NCBI RefSeq assembly: GCF_019352895.1
Contig: NZ_JAAAFX010000009.1
Location: 452,764-516,763 of the forward strand
Direction: 5' to 3'
From: Variovorax boronicumulans
Lineage (GTDB): Bacteria; Pseudomonadota; Gammaproteobacteria; Burkholderiales; Burkholderiaceae_C
Length of the DNA stretch: 64,000 nt
The translations under genes and the position numbers were made by a program. Positions within the stretch are counted from its first letter, which is position 1. Each line of letters opens with the position of its first letter. This document shows, piece by piece, positions 8,217 through 18,443 of the stretch. The notes under the pieces were generated by a model. The model was given only the letters and a program-made list of their open reading frames with translations. It did not search any database and had not been told where the DNA came from.

Positions 8217-9485
8217 ATGGCATTGATCGTTCACAAATACGGCGGTACGTCGATGGGCTCGACCGAGCGCATCAAGAACGTCGCCAAGCGCGTTGCCAAA
8301 TGGGCACGTGCCGGCCACCAGATGGTGGTGGTCCCCAGCGCCATGAGCGGCGAGACCAACCGCCTGCTGGGCCTGGCCAAAGAGCTGGCCTCCGGCAAGG
8401 CCGATTCGCAGTACGAGCGCGAGCTCGACATGCTGGCCTCGACCGGCGAGCAGGCCTCGTCGGCATTGCTGGCGATCGCGCTGCAGGCCGAGGGCGTGCA
8501 GTCGGTCAGCTACGCCGGCTGGCAGGTCGCGGTGCGCACCGACAACTCCTACACCAAGGCCCGCATCGAGAGCATCGACGACGCCCGCGTGCGCGCCGAC
8601 CTCGACGCCGGCAAGGTGGTGGTCATCACCGGCTTCCAGGGCGTGGACGACAGCGGCAACATCACGACGCTCGGTCGGGGTGGCAGCGACACCTCGGCCG
8701 TGGCCATCGCCGCGGCGATGAAGGCGGCCGAATGCCTGATCTACACCGACGTCGATGGTGTCTACACCACCGACCCGCGCGTCGAACCCGATGCGCGCCG
8801 CCTGCTGACCGTGAGCTTCGAAGAGATGCTCGAGATGGCCAGCCTGGGCTCGAAGGTGCTGCAGATCCGATCGGTGGAATTCGCCGGCAAGTACAAGGTC
8901 CCGTTGCGCGTGCTGTCGAGCTTCACGCCCTGGGACATCGACATCAATGAAGAAGCCAAATCTGGCACGCTGATCACTTTCGAGGAAGACCTGAACATGG
9001 AACAAGCCGTCGTATCCGGCATCGCGTTCAATCGCGACGAGGCCAAGATCTCGGTGCTGGGCGTGCCCGACAAGCCGGGCATCGCGTACCACATCCTCGG
9101 CGCCGTCGCCGATGCGAACATCGAAGTCGACGTCATCATCCAGAACCTGAGCAAGGACGGCAAGACCGACTTCAGCTTCACGGTGAACCGCAACGACTAC
9201 GCCAAGGCCACCGACCTGCTCAAGTCGAAGGTGCTGCCGACGCTGGGCGCGGACGAGATCGTCGGCGACACCAAGATCTGCAAGGTCAGCATCGTGGGCA
9301 TCGGCATGCGCAGCCACGTGGGTGTGGCCAGCAAGATGTTCCGCGTGCTGAGCGAAGAGGGCATCAACATCCAGATGATCTCGACCAGCGAAATCAAGAC
9401 CTCCGTCGTGATCGACGAGAAGTACATGGAACTGGCCGTGCGCGCATTGCACAAAGCTTTCGATCTTGATCAGCCTGCGGCCTGA
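8217..9485 (+). CDS. lysC: Aspartate kinase
   Basis: Phosphorylates L-aspartate, the first step to lysine, threonine, methionine and diaminopimelate. The kinase signature KYGGTSMG is at the very N-terminus (residue 7 on) and GRGGSDTSAVA follows mid-domain. Two ACT regulatory domains occupy the C-terminal third, so feedback control by lysine and/or threonine is expected. The length of 422 residues fits the monofunctional class. An upstream in-frame extension to 8058 overlaps tilS and lacks family similarity, so ATG 8217 was chosen. The gene is followed by tRNA-Ser. Confidence 0.96.
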   Translation: MALIVHKYGGTSMGSTERIKNVAKRVAKWARAGHQMVVVPSAMSGETNRLLGLAKELASGKADSQYERELDMLASTGEQASSALLAIALQAEGVQSVSYAGWQVAVRTDNSYTKARIESIDDARVRADLDAGKVVVITGFQGVDDSGNITTLGRGGSDTSAVAIAAAMKAAECLIYTDVDGVYTTDPRVEPDARRLLTVSFEEMLEMASLGSKVLQIRSVEFAGKYKVPLRVLSSFTPWDIDINEEAKSGTLITFEEDLNMEQAVVSGIAFNRDEAKISVLGVPDKPGIAYHILGAVADANIEVDVIIQNLSKDGKTDFSFTVNRNDYAKATDLLKSKVLPTLGADEIVGDTKICKVSIVGIGMRSHVGVASKMFRVLSEEGINIQMISTSEIKTSVVIDEKYMELAVRALHKAFDLDQPAA

Positions 9486-9500
9486 AAACGCCTCAAACGC

Positions 9501-9512
9501 TGGCATAATCTA
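9501..9512 (+). promoter_or_regulatory. Probable -10 region of the tRNA-Ser promoter
   Basis: The sequence TGGCATAATCT lies 14 bases upstream of the mature tRNA 5' end. CATAAT (9504-9509) fits a sigma-70 -10 box and is preceded by a TG pair as in extended -10 elements. I see no convincing -35 at the right distance. Position just before a stable RNA gene is the main support. Confidence 0.45.
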
Positions 9513-9522
9513 GGCTTCCAAA

Positions 9523-9615
9523 GGAACTGTGACCGAGTGGCCGAAGGTGCTCCCCTGCTAAGGGAGTATGGGGTGTAGAGCCTCATCGAGGGTTCGAATC
9601 CCTCCGGTTCCGCCA
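9523..9615 (+). tRNA. tRNA-Ser (anticodon GCU)
   Basis: A 93-base cloverleaf can be folded by hand: acceptor GGAACTG (9523-9529) pairs with CGGTTCC (9605-9611), followed by discriminator G and an encoded CCA (9613-9615). The anticodon stem CTCCC/GGGAG encloses the loop CTGCTAA with anticodon GCT at 9557-9559. The long variable arm of class II tRNAs and the T-loop GGTTCGAATCC are present. It reads AGC and AGU serine codons. It marks the edge between the housekeeping block and the accessory region. Confidence 0.97.
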
Positions 9616-9624
9616 GGATGCTGA

Positions 9625-9659
9625 AGCCCCGTTGATCGATTGATTGACGGGGCTTTTTT
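9625..9659 (+). terminator. Rho-independent terminator after tRNA-Ser
   Basis: Stem AGCCCCGT (9625-9632) pairs with ACGGGGCT (9647-9654) across a 14-base loop and is followed by a run of T residues (TTTTTT). It lies nine bases after the tRNA CCA end. The stretch 9661-9868 downstream holds nothing I can identify. Confidence 0.85.
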
Positions 9660-9868
9660 CATGCCCGCCTTCTTCTGGGAGAAGGCGTTGGTCCCCGTTA
9701 AGTGGACGTGTGGATGCCGCAGCCGGACTTGGGGGCCGCGTCGTAGTGCTGGGGCTGGCTATGGGCGCAGGAGCATGGTTGCGGCGCCAGCCGCGTCTGC
9801 ACGGCAGTCCCGCGCCGCACCCCAGAACCGCCGCGCCTTCACGGCCACCCGGCCCAAGGACGCGCTCC

Positions 9869-10864
9869 TCAGCGCAGCACGGACCCGTCGGCGCGCGCCG
9901 AACCGAACTGCGCTTCGAGCGCGGCGAGCGGCAGCCGGCCCTGCAGGCCGATGGCCACCACGGCCGGCCCGGCCTGTGGCGCCGTGGCGCGACGCAGCGA
10001 GGCATGGCGGCCGGCGAAATGGAGTTCGGTCCATTCGGCTTCGCCGGTGCGCAGCAGGGCCTTGAGCCGCAGCAGGCCTGCGGGCGCGTCGGCCATCCAG
10101 CGGCGCAGCGCGGCGGCCTCGAAGCGGCGCTCGGGCCGGGCCGACCAGGTCTGGAACAGCTCGCCATGCTGCGGCGAGGCATCGCTGCCGGGCAAGGGGC
10201 CCGCATGGTTGCAGCCCGGGCCGCAGATGTGCGGCGCCTGCGCGCCGGGCGCCGGCCGGGTCGGCCATGGCGGCTCGCGCAGCAGTTCGAGCGGCACGCG
10301 GGCCTGGACGGTGTCGAAGCGCGGCGTCTTCGGGGCGCTGGCCGCGATGCGCGCGTGCACGCGGGCCAAGGCCTCGCCGTCCACGGTGTCGGTCTTGTTG
10401 ACGACGATCAGGTCGGCCGCCCGCAACTGGCGCTCCATCGTGTCGGCCAGCAAGGGATCGCCCAGGTGCGCGAGCAGGGCGCTGGCGTCGACCAGCACGA
10501 CCACGCCGCCCAGGCTCAGGCCGGGGTCGGCCAGGCCCAACTGCGCGATGCGCCAGGGGTCGGACACGCCGCTGGCCTCGACCACCACGCCGTCGAAGGG
10601 CGAGCCCGAGGAGAGCACCTGCATCAGCGCGCGCGACAGGTCGTCGCCGATCTGGCAGCAGACGCAGCCGTTGCTCAGGGCGATGGTGTCGCCGCTGGCG
10701 GAGGCGATCAGTTCGGCGTCGATGTTGAGCGCGCCGAAGTCGTTCACCAGCACCGCGATGCGCTGGCCTTGCGTCGCGCGCAGCCAGCCGTTGAGCAGCG
10801 TGGTCTTGCCGGCGCCGAGGAAGCCGCCGATGACGGTGAGCGGCAGGCGCCTTGTCATGCTCAC
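9869..10864 (-). CDS. CobW/COG0523-family metallochaperone-like GTPase
   Basis: P-loop GTPase of the G3E family (CobW/YjiA/ZNG). Walker A GGFLGAGKTT is at residues 13-22, the family's metal-binding CVCC at 67-70 and a GTP-specificity NKTD near 155. A second cysteine/histidine cluster HICGPGCNH precedes the CobW C-terminal domain. Family members deliver zinc or cobalt to client enzymes. The gene starts 7 bases after the stop of a metal-dependent amidohydrolase gene, so that enzyme is a possible client (inference). The first ATG is at 10864; MTRR at 10858 is an alternative. CobW members are not all linked to cobalamin, and no cobalamin gene is next to it. Confidence 0.88.
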   Translation of the reverse strand: MSMTRRLPLTVIGGFLGAGKTTLLNGWLRATQGQRIAVLVNDFGALNIDAELIASASGDTIALSNGCVCCQIGDDLSRALMQVLSSGSPFDGVVVEASGVSDPWRIAQLGLADPGLSLGGVVVLVDASALLAHLGDPLLADTMERQLRAADLIVVNKTDTVDGEALARVHARIAASAPKTPRFDTVQARVPLELLREPPWPTRPAPGAQAPHICGPGCNHAGPLPGSDASPQHGELFQTWSARPERRFEAAALRRWMADAPAGLLRLKALLRTGEAEWTELHFAGRHASLRRATAPQAGPAVVAIGLQGRLPLAALEAQFGSARADGSVLR

Positions 10865-10871
10865 TTCGGGC

Positions 10872-12542
10872 TCAGGCCGGGTGCGCTTCGAACACGCGGC
10901 CCGAGAGCACGGTGCCCCACACGCGGGCGTCCTTCAGCGCGGCCGGGTTCATGGCCAGGGGGTCGTCTTCCAGCACGCAGAAGTCGGCGCGTTTGCCGCA
11001 TTCGATGCTGCCGACCTCGTGGTCGAGCTTGAGCGTCCAGGCCGCGCCCAGCGTGATCGCGCGCAGCGCCTGCGGCACCGTGATGCGTTCCTTCTCGCCG
11101 AGCACGCGGCCCTTGGGTGTGACGCGATTGACGGCGCACCAGGCGGTGAAGAGCGGCCCGAGCGGCGTCACCGGCGCATCGGAGTGGATGGCCAGCGGCA
11201 CGCCGGCCGCGAGGGCGCTGCCGCAGGCGTCGAGCCGGTTCGCGCGGTCGGGACCCATCGTCATCTCGTAGTGCTGGTCGCCCCAGTACCAGAGGTGGTT
11301 GGCGAACAGGTTGGCGCACAGCCCGAGCGATGCCATGCGGCGGAACAGCGGTGCGTCGATCATCTGGCCGTGCTGCAGCGTGTGGCGGTGGTCGGGCCGC
11401 GGCGCCTTGGTCAGGATGCGCTCGATGGCGTCGATGGCGACCTCGCTCGCCTCGTCGCCGTTGGTGTGCGTGTGGATGGTCAGCCCGGCGCGATGGTAGG
11501 TCTCGAAGTCGGCCTCGTACTGCGACGGGGCGGTGACCCAGATGCCGTTGGGCGCGCCGTTGAAGTGGCCGGGCCAGCGCAGCCGCGCCGAGAAACCCTG
11601 GATCGAGCCGTCGAGCATCATCTTCACCAGGCCGTAGCGCAGTCGGTCGGTGTTGCGCGCCTTCAGTGCCGTCACGTGCTCGGCGCCCTGCGGCGCCCCG
11701 TGGGTGCCGTGGAAGGCCTGGAAGGCGGGCAGGATGCGCACGCCGAATGCCTCGTCGCCGGTCACGCTCTCGAGCACGCGGCAGTCGTCTTCGCCCAGCT
11801 TGTTGACCAGGTCGGTCGCGGTCGTCACGCCCTGCATGCAGGCCAGCCGCGCGAAGGAGCGCACGCCGGCTTCGGTCATCGGCGCCAGCAGGCCGGCGTT
11901 GCCGATCTTGCGCAGCACCAGGTACATCGCCGCGGGTTCCTGCAGCTCGCCGGTGGGCTCGCCGGCCATGGGGCCGTCGGCGAACTTCAGCACGCCCTCG
12001 ACTTCGTTGTCGCGCGTGACCTCGGCGATGCGCAGCATGGCCGAGTTGACGTTCATCAGGTGGCCGTTGGCGTGGCCGATGACGATGGGCCGCGTTGCGC
12101 TCGCGCGGTCCATGTGCGTGACCGTCATGCGCTCGCCGCCGAAATAGATCGGGTCGAAGCCCCAGGCGATCAGCGGCTCGCCGGCGGGCCGGCCCTCGGC
12201 CGTCATGCGCGACGCGACCTCGATCAGCCGCGCCACCACCGCCTCCATCGAGCGCAGGCCGGGCCACACCTTGCCCTGCGGGTCGCGCCGGTCGAACCAG
12301 CCGAGGTACGTCCAGTCCCACATGCTGCCTTCCTTCAGATGGCAGTGGCCTTCGACCAGCCCCGGCATCAGCACCTTGCCGGCGAAGCGCTCGTCCAGCG
12401 CGAAGTTGCCCCAGGCCTGCATGTCGGCCAGCGAACCGACCGCCAGCACCCGGCCGTCGCGCACCGCGACGTGCGTGGCGCTCTCCTGCATCGGGTTCAT
12501 GGTGATGATCCTGCGGGCGGTGTAGACGGTGATCGGGCTCAT
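10872..12542 (-). CDS. YtcJ-like metal-dependent amidohydrolase
   Basis: Amidohydrolase superfamily enzyme of the COG1574/YtcJ group, about 556 residues. The VEGHCHLKEG segment supplies the HxH metal motif, and IHTHTNGDEA, TLQHGQMID and IHSDAPVTPLGP supply later metal and catalytic residues. Start at MSPITVYTARRI (12542) gives the expected N-terminal beta-strand of this group. The longer frame upstream is Pro/Ser-rich and overlaps the ATPase gene. Substrates of this family are mostly unknown amides or imides. Its place at the end of a peptide-type ABC operon suggests it hydrolyses the imported compound in the cytoplasm (inference). Confidence 0.88.
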   Translation of the reverse strand: MSPITVYTARRIITMNPMQESATHVAVRDGRVLAVGSLADMQAWGNFALDERFAGKVLMPGLVEGHCHLKEGSMWDWTYLGWFDRRDPQGKVWPGLRSMEAVVARLIEVASRMTAEGRPAGEPLIAWGFDPIYFGGERMTVTHMDRASATRPIVIGHANGHLMNVNSAMLRIAEVTRDNEVEGVLKFADGPMAGEPTGELQEPAAMYLVLRKIGNAGLLAPMTEAGVRSFARLACMQGVTTATDLVNKLGEDDCRVLESVTGDEAFGVRILPAFQAFHGTHGAPQGAEHVTALKARNTDRLRYGLVKMMLDGSIQGFSARLRWPGHFNGAPNGIWVTAPSQYEADFETYHRAGLTIHTHTNGDEASEVAIDAIERILTKAPRPDHRHTLQHGQMIDAPLFRRMASLGLCANLFANHLWYWGDQHYEMTMGPDRANRLDACGSALAAGVPLAIHSDAPVTPLGPLFTAWCAVNRVTPKGRVLGEKERITVPQALRAITLGAAWTLKLDHEVGSIECGKRADFCVLEDDPLAMNPAALKDARVWGTVLSGRVFEAHPA

Positions 12543-12591
12543 GGATGGCGTGGCTTCGTGGGGTGAATGGAGTGAGGAAGGACGGAAAGGC

Positions 12592-13622
12592 TCAGGCGGC
12601 AGGCATCTGCAGCGGGACGGTGGGCACGCCGTCGACGACATCGACGCGGCGGCAGCGCACCCAGTGGCCGGGCGCGACCTCGCGCAACGGCGGCAGTTCG
12701 GCCACGCAGGCCGGCTCGGCGACCGGGCAGCGGCCGGCGAAGCGGCAGCCGGCGGGCGGGTTGATCGGGCTCGGCGGATCGCCGCTCAGCTTGATGCGCT
12801 GCGCTGCGCGCCGGCGGCCGCCGTCGACGGTCGGCACCGCCGACATCAGCGCCACGCTGTAGGGATGCAGCGGCCGGGCGAAGAAGGCGCGGCGCGGCGC
12901 GCGCTCGACGATCTGGCCCAGGTACATCACGGCGATCTCGTCGCAGATGTGCTCCACCACCGCCATGTCGTGCGAGATGAAGAGGTAGGTCAGGCCGAGC
13001 TGGCGCTGCAGCCGCACCAGCAGGTTGAGGATCTGTGCGCGGATCGCGATGTCCAGCGCCGACACCGGTTCGTCGCACACCACCAGCTCGGGGTGGGTGG
13101 CGAGCGCGCGCGCGATGTTGATGCGCTGGCGCTGGCCCCCGGAGAACTGGTGCGGGAACAGGTGTTGCTGCTCCGGCCGCAGGCCGACCGCCTCGAACAG
13201 TTCGTCCACGCGCGCGCTGCGTTCGGCCGGCGTGCCGACATTCATCAGGTCGAGCGGGGCACGCACCGTGGCGCCGGCGCGCTCGCGTGGGTTGAGCGAG
13301 GAGAAGGGGTCCTGAAAGATGATCTGCATGCGACGACGCGCGAAGCGCAGCGCCTCGCCGTTCAGGGCGCCGAGGTCCGTGTCGCCGAGCCGGACATGGC
13401 CGGCGGTCAGCGGCGACAGGCGCATCACCGCCAGCGCGGTGGTCGTCTTGCCCGATCCCGATTCGCCGACCACGGCCAGGGTGCTGCCGCGGCGGATCTC
13501 GAAGGACACGCCGTCGACGGCCTTCACCACCTCGGCGGGCCGGCCCCAGCCCGCGCCCGGGCGTGGGAAGTGCACCTGCAGGTCCTGCACGGACAGCAGC
13601 ACGTCGGCCGCAGTGATCCGCG

Positions 13623-13626
<4 letters not shown>
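12592..13626 (-). CDS. Oligopeptide-type ABC transporter ATPase (DppF/OppF-like)
   Basis: Second ATPase of a peptide/nickel-type importer, about 344 residues. Walker A GESGSGKTT, signature SGGQRQR, Walker B VVCDEPVSALD and the C-terminal oligopeptide-transporter extension with cysteine-rich CRFAGRCP...C are present; such extensions bind an Fe-S cluster in related transporters. The start is ATG 13626, which overlaps the stop of the preceding ATPase gene by four bases; an upstream extension in the same frame runs antisense-like through that gene and was rejected. The product pairs with the next ATPase to energise the two permeases. Confidence 0.93.
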
Positions 13627-14686
<1,060 letters not shown>

Positions 14687-14687
<1 letters not shown>

Positions 14688-15592
14688 CAGCGCTCCCTCA
14701 GTTTCGGGTTCAGTGCATCGTTCAGGCCGTCGCCGATCAGGCTGACCGCCAGCACCGTGACGAAGATCGCGGCACCCGGGAAGGTCACGGCCCACCAGCA
14801 GTCGAGCACGTAAGGCCGGCTCGAGCCAATCATCAGCCCCCAGCTCATCTGGTTCGGGTCTCCGAGCCCGAGGAAGGACAGGCCGGCTTCGAACAGGATC
14901 GCCGCGCCGATGGCCAGCGTGGCCGACACCACCAGCGGCGGCAGCGCGTTCGGCAGGATCACCCTCCAGATGATGCGGGCGTTGCGCGCGCCGATGGCCC
15001 GCTCGGCGCGCACGAACTCGAGGTTGCGGAACTTCAGGAACTCGGCGCGCGTGAGCCGGGCGGTACCGGTCCAGCTGACGACGCCGATGGCCAGCGTCAC
15101 GGTCACCAGCGAGGGCGAGAAAAGCGTCACCACGACCATCGCGAACAGCAGTGCCGGCAGCACCTGGAAGAACTCGGTGATGCGCATCAGGACTGCGTCC
15201 ACGCGGCCGCCGTAGTAGCCGGCGAAGGCCCCCAGCGTGATGCCGATCAGCACCGACAGCAGGGCCGCGACGGCCCCGACCAGCAGCGTGGCGCGGCCGC
15301 CGTGGATGAGCGTGGTCAGCACGTCGCGCCCGAGGTAGTCGGTGCCGAGCCAGGCCTCGTCGCTGAAGGGAGGGGTCATCGGCGCGGCGCGGATCTCGAA
15401 AGGGTCGGCCGCATGGAACCAGGGGCCGGCGATGGCCACCGCGAGCACCAGCAACAGGATCGCCATGCCGACGATGGCCGAGGGGTTGCGCACGAACATG
15501 CGCAGCGCCTCGACGGTCGGATGCGGCACCTTGGCGGCCGCATGGGGCGGCGCGACCCGGGTGGCGGCCTGAGGAAGGGTGGAACTGTTCAT
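14687..15592 (-). CDS. Oligopeptide-type ABC transporter permease (DppC-like)
   Basis: Inner membrane permease, 301 residues, with about six hydrophobic segments and the DppC N-terminal domain (FVRNPSAIVGMAILL). The EAA-type loop with RAIGARNARIIWRVILPNALPP contacts the ATPase. The first ATG overlaps the stop of the DppB-like gene by four bases. The substrate is not deducible; dipeptides, oligopeptides, nickel chelates and opine-like compounds are all carried by this family. Confidence 0.93.
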
Positions 15593-16563
15593 GCGGTCTT
15601 GATCCGGGGGTCGATGAGGCGGTAGCAGAGGTCGGTCACGAGGTTCATGACGATCACCACCACGCTGGAGAAGAGCAGCACGCCGAGGATGGTCGGGTAG
15701 TCGCGCCGGAGCACCGAGTCGAAGGCCAGCCGCCCCAGCCCGGGCCAGTTGAAGACCGTTTCGACCAGGATCGCGCCGGCCAGCACGTTGCCGAACTGCA
15801 GGCCGAGCACCGTCACCACCGGCAGCAGGGCGTTGCGCAGCGCGTGCTTGTAGAGCACCACGCGGTCGGCCAGGCCCTTGGCGCGCGCGGTGCGGATGTA
15901 GTCGGCCCCCAGCACGTCGAGCATCGCCGAGCGTGCGAGCCGGCTGTACTGCGCGAGGTAGACCAGCCCGAGCGAGACCGTCGGCAGCACCAGGTGGTGC
16001 AGCACGTCGAGCACTCCGGCGAGGCCGCTGTCGCTCGCGTCGGCCGCGCGCATGCCCGAGACCGGCAGGATCGGGAACACCGAGGCGAACAGAATCATCA
16101 GCATGATCCCCATCCAGAACACCGGCGCGGCGAAGCCCACCATGCTCAGCACCGTGATGAACTGCGAGAGCAGGCCGTTGGGCTTGCGCGCCGACAGCAC
16201 GCCCAGTGTGGTGCCGGCCACGAAGGCCCAGAGCACCGCGCTCAGCACCAGCAGCAGCGTGGCGGGCACGCGCTCGAGGATCATCTCGCTGACCGGCAGG
16301 TTGAAGAAGTAGGAGTAGCCGAGATCGCCGCTCAGCACCTTGCCGAGGTAGACGCCGAGCTGCACGTAGAGCGGCTTGTCGAGGCCGTACTGGCTGCGCA
16401 GCTGCGCGACCATCTCGGTGCTCATGCCGCCACTGGCGCCCGCGATGGTCTCCACGGGGTCGCCGGGTGCGGCATGCACCAGCAGGAAGTTGAGGACCAC
16501 CACTGCGAGCACCAGAACCAGGCCCTGGAGCAGGCGTGACAGTGTCCGACGCGCAAGATTCAT
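15589..16563 (-). CDS. Oligopeptide-type ABC transporter permease (DppB-like)
   Basis: Partner permease of 324 residues with an N-terminal membrane helix (LLQGLVLVLAVVVLNFLLV), the HAAPGDPVETIAG periplasmic motif characteristic of DppB/OppB proteins and an EAA loop (RTARAKGLADRVVLYKHALR). It follows the binding-protein gene by 92 bases and overlaps the DppC gene, so all belong to one operon read on the minus strand. Confidence 0.93.
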   Translation of the reverse strand: MNLARRTLSRLLQGLVLVLAVVVLNFLLVHAAPGDPVETIAGASGGMSTEMVAQLRSQYGLDKPLYVQLGVYLGKVLSGDLGYSYFFNLPVSEMILERVPATLLLVLSAVLWAFVAGTTLGVLSARKPNGLLSQFITVLSMVGFAAPVFWMGIMLMILFASVFPILPVSGMRAADASDSGLAGVLDVLHHLVLPTVSLGLVYLAQYSRLARSAMLDVLGADYIRTARAKGLADRVVLYKHALRNALLPVVTVLGLQFGNVLAGAILVETVFNWPGLGRLAFDSVLRRDYPTILGVLLFSSVVVIVMNLVTDLCYRLIDPRIKTA

Positions 16564-16655
16564 CGTGTTTGACCTCGGCCGCCGGAGCGGCCGTTCGAGA
16601 CGAAGGACAGGGATGCCGCGCGCAAGGGCCGGGGCATGCGTTGGCCTTGTCTGGT

Positions 16656-18251
16656 TTACTTGAACGCCACCTCGTCCATCGGCGACAGCGGTCCCCAGAT
16701 CGACGTCGGCGGGTTCACCAGCTGCTTGGCGTAGACCGTGTGGTAGGGGATCTGGTTGATGAACAGCAGCGGCAGCTCGTCGGTCACGATCTTCTGGAAG
16801 GTCGCGTAGTAGGCCTTGCGCTTGGTCGGGTCGGTGATGCCGCCGGCGGTGTTGAGCAGCGCGTCGACCTGCGGGTTCACGTAGGACTGCGTGTTGGTCC
16901 AGACGATCGGCTTGATGTTGGTCGACAGGTAGGTGCGGTGCACGCCGATGATCGGGTCGCCCCAGTTGAACACCAGGTCCATCGACATGTCGAAGTCGTG
17001 GGTGGCCAGGCGCTTGGCCCAGGCCGGGAAGTCGGCCGAGGCGCGCACCTCGACCGCGATGCCCACCTTCTTGAGCTGGCCGCGGATGTACTCGGCCACG
17101 TTCTTCTGCTGGTCGTCCTGGCCCGGCAGGTAGTCGATGGTGAGCTTGAAGCGTTCGCCGTTGGCGCCGATCCTGTAGCCGGCCGCATCGAGCATCTCGC
17201 CGGCCTTCTTGAGGTCGAGCGGGTAGCGCACCACATCAGGCACGGCGAACGGACTGGCGGCCACGATCGGTCCGTCGGAAGGTGTCGCGTAGCCGCCCAT
17301 CAGCGCCTTGGTGATGAAGTTCTTGTCGATCGCGGTTGCGATGGCCTTGCGGACCTGCAGGTCGGACAGCGGCTTCTTCGTGAGGTTGAAGGCCAGCCAG
17401 TTGAGTGCGCCGATGCCGTCATAGCCCTGTGCGGTGAGCGCGGCCTTGGGGTTCGCGCTCAGGCGCTTGAGCGAGGTGGGCGTGGTGACGAAAGGCAGCA
17501 TCTGCATCTCGCCGCGCTCGAAGCCCAGCATCAGTGGGGCAATGTCGGGCGTGATGTTGATGATCAGCTTGTCGAGGTAGGGGCGGTTCGGCAGGAAGTA
17601 CTTGTCAAAGCGTTCGAGCACGATGCGCTGCGAGGGCTTGAACTCGGTCACGCGGAAGGGTCCGGAACCCACGATGTCGGTGCTGTTGCGCGGATGGGCC
17701 TTGAGGTCCTGGCCGTCGCCGTAGATGTGCTTGGGCAGGATCGGCGCGAGCGCCGGCGACATCGCGAGCACGATCGCGGGATGCGGCGTGCTCATGCGGA
17801 TGATGGCGGTGTACGGATCGGGCGTCTCGACCTTCTCGACCGGCGCCAGCATGGTCTGGAACGGGTGGTTGGCCTTGATCGCCATGATCGAGAAGGCGAC
17901 GTCGGCCGAGGTGATCGGCTTGCCGTCGTGGAACACCGCGTTCTTGCGCAGGTTGAGCGTGAGCGACCTGGCGTCGTCGGACAGCTGCCAGGCCTCGGCG
18001 AGGTAGGGCTGTGGATTCCACTTGTCGTCGAAGCGCAGCGGGCTTGCGAAGACCTGGGTGCCGGGCAGGGCCGTTGCAACGCCGGACTGCACCGCGCCGT
18101 TGAGGTGGCGCGGCGTCTGCGTGTTGCCGATGACCAGCGTGCCGCCGCGCTTGGCTTCCTGTGCGGTGGCGGGGACCGGCATCAGTGTGCCGGCGGTGAG
18201 CAGGGCGGCCGCCAGCAAGGCGGTGCGACGGACGAGACGGACGGGATGCAT
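16656..18251 (-). CDS. Peptide-type ABC transporter substrate-binding protein (DppA/SBP family 5)
   Basis: Periplasmic binding protein of about 531 residues. MHPVRLVRRT followed by a hydrophobic stretch and PATAQEA is a Sec signal peptide, which fixes the start at ATG 18251 rather than the longer frame. The mature protein begins KRGGTLVIGN and contains LRKNAVFHDGKPITSADV, both typical of family 5 binding proteins for peptides, opines or glutathione. It heads the importer operon running down to 9869. A 192-base gap separates it from the FAD oxidoreductase gene upstream on the same strand, so it probably has its own promoter. Confidence 0.93.
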   Translation of the reverse strand: MHPVRLVRRTALLAAALLTAGTLMPVPATAQEAKRGGTLVIGNTQTPRHLNGAVQSGVATALPGTQVFASPLRFDDKWNPQPYLAEAWQLSDDARSLTLNLRKNAVFHDGKPITSADVAFSIMAIKANHPFQTMLAPVEKVETPDPYTAIIRMSTPHPAIVLAMSPALAPILPKHIYGDGQDLKAHPRNSTDIVGSGPFRVTEFKPSQRIVLERFDKYFLPNRPYLDKLIINITPDIAPLMLGFERGEMQMLPFVTTPTSLKRLSANPKAALTAQGYDGIGALNWLAFNLTKKPLSDLQVRKAIATAIDKNFITKALMGGYATPSDGPIVAASPFAVPDVVRYPLDLKKAGEMLDAAGYRIGANGERFKLTIDYLPGQDDQQKNVAEYIRGQLKKVGIAVEVRASADFPAWAKRLATHDFDMSMDLVFNWGDPIIGVHRTYLSTNIKPIVWTNTQSYVNPQVDALLNTAGGITDPTKRKAYYATFQKIVTDELPLLFINQIPYHTVYAKQLVNPPTSIWGPLSPMDEVAFK

Positions 18252-18443
18252 GCGTACCTCTTCGGATGTCGACGGATGAACGAGGCCCGCAAGCCTCAAC
18301 TCCGAAGATAAGGCGCAGGCCAACCCGGTGCGAAGGTCCACAGTAACGTCAATGAAAGGTCCAGATGGCAAGGGTTTTCCCCGCTCCGCACCCAAGCCAT
18401 GCACGCGCCCTGACGTGGCGCATGCGGTGCCGTCCATGTCGCA

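Noticed and set aside
9661..9868. Possible small gene after the tRNA-Ser terminator
   Set aside because: Frames there are continuations of antisense readings of the CobW gene; no start with ribosome site or motif.
9869..10864. Cobalamin biosynthesis protein CobW linked to the CobS/CobT-like pair
   Set aside because: The two loci are 30 kb apart in different operons; COG0523 proteins mostly serve zinc or other metals, so I do not link them.
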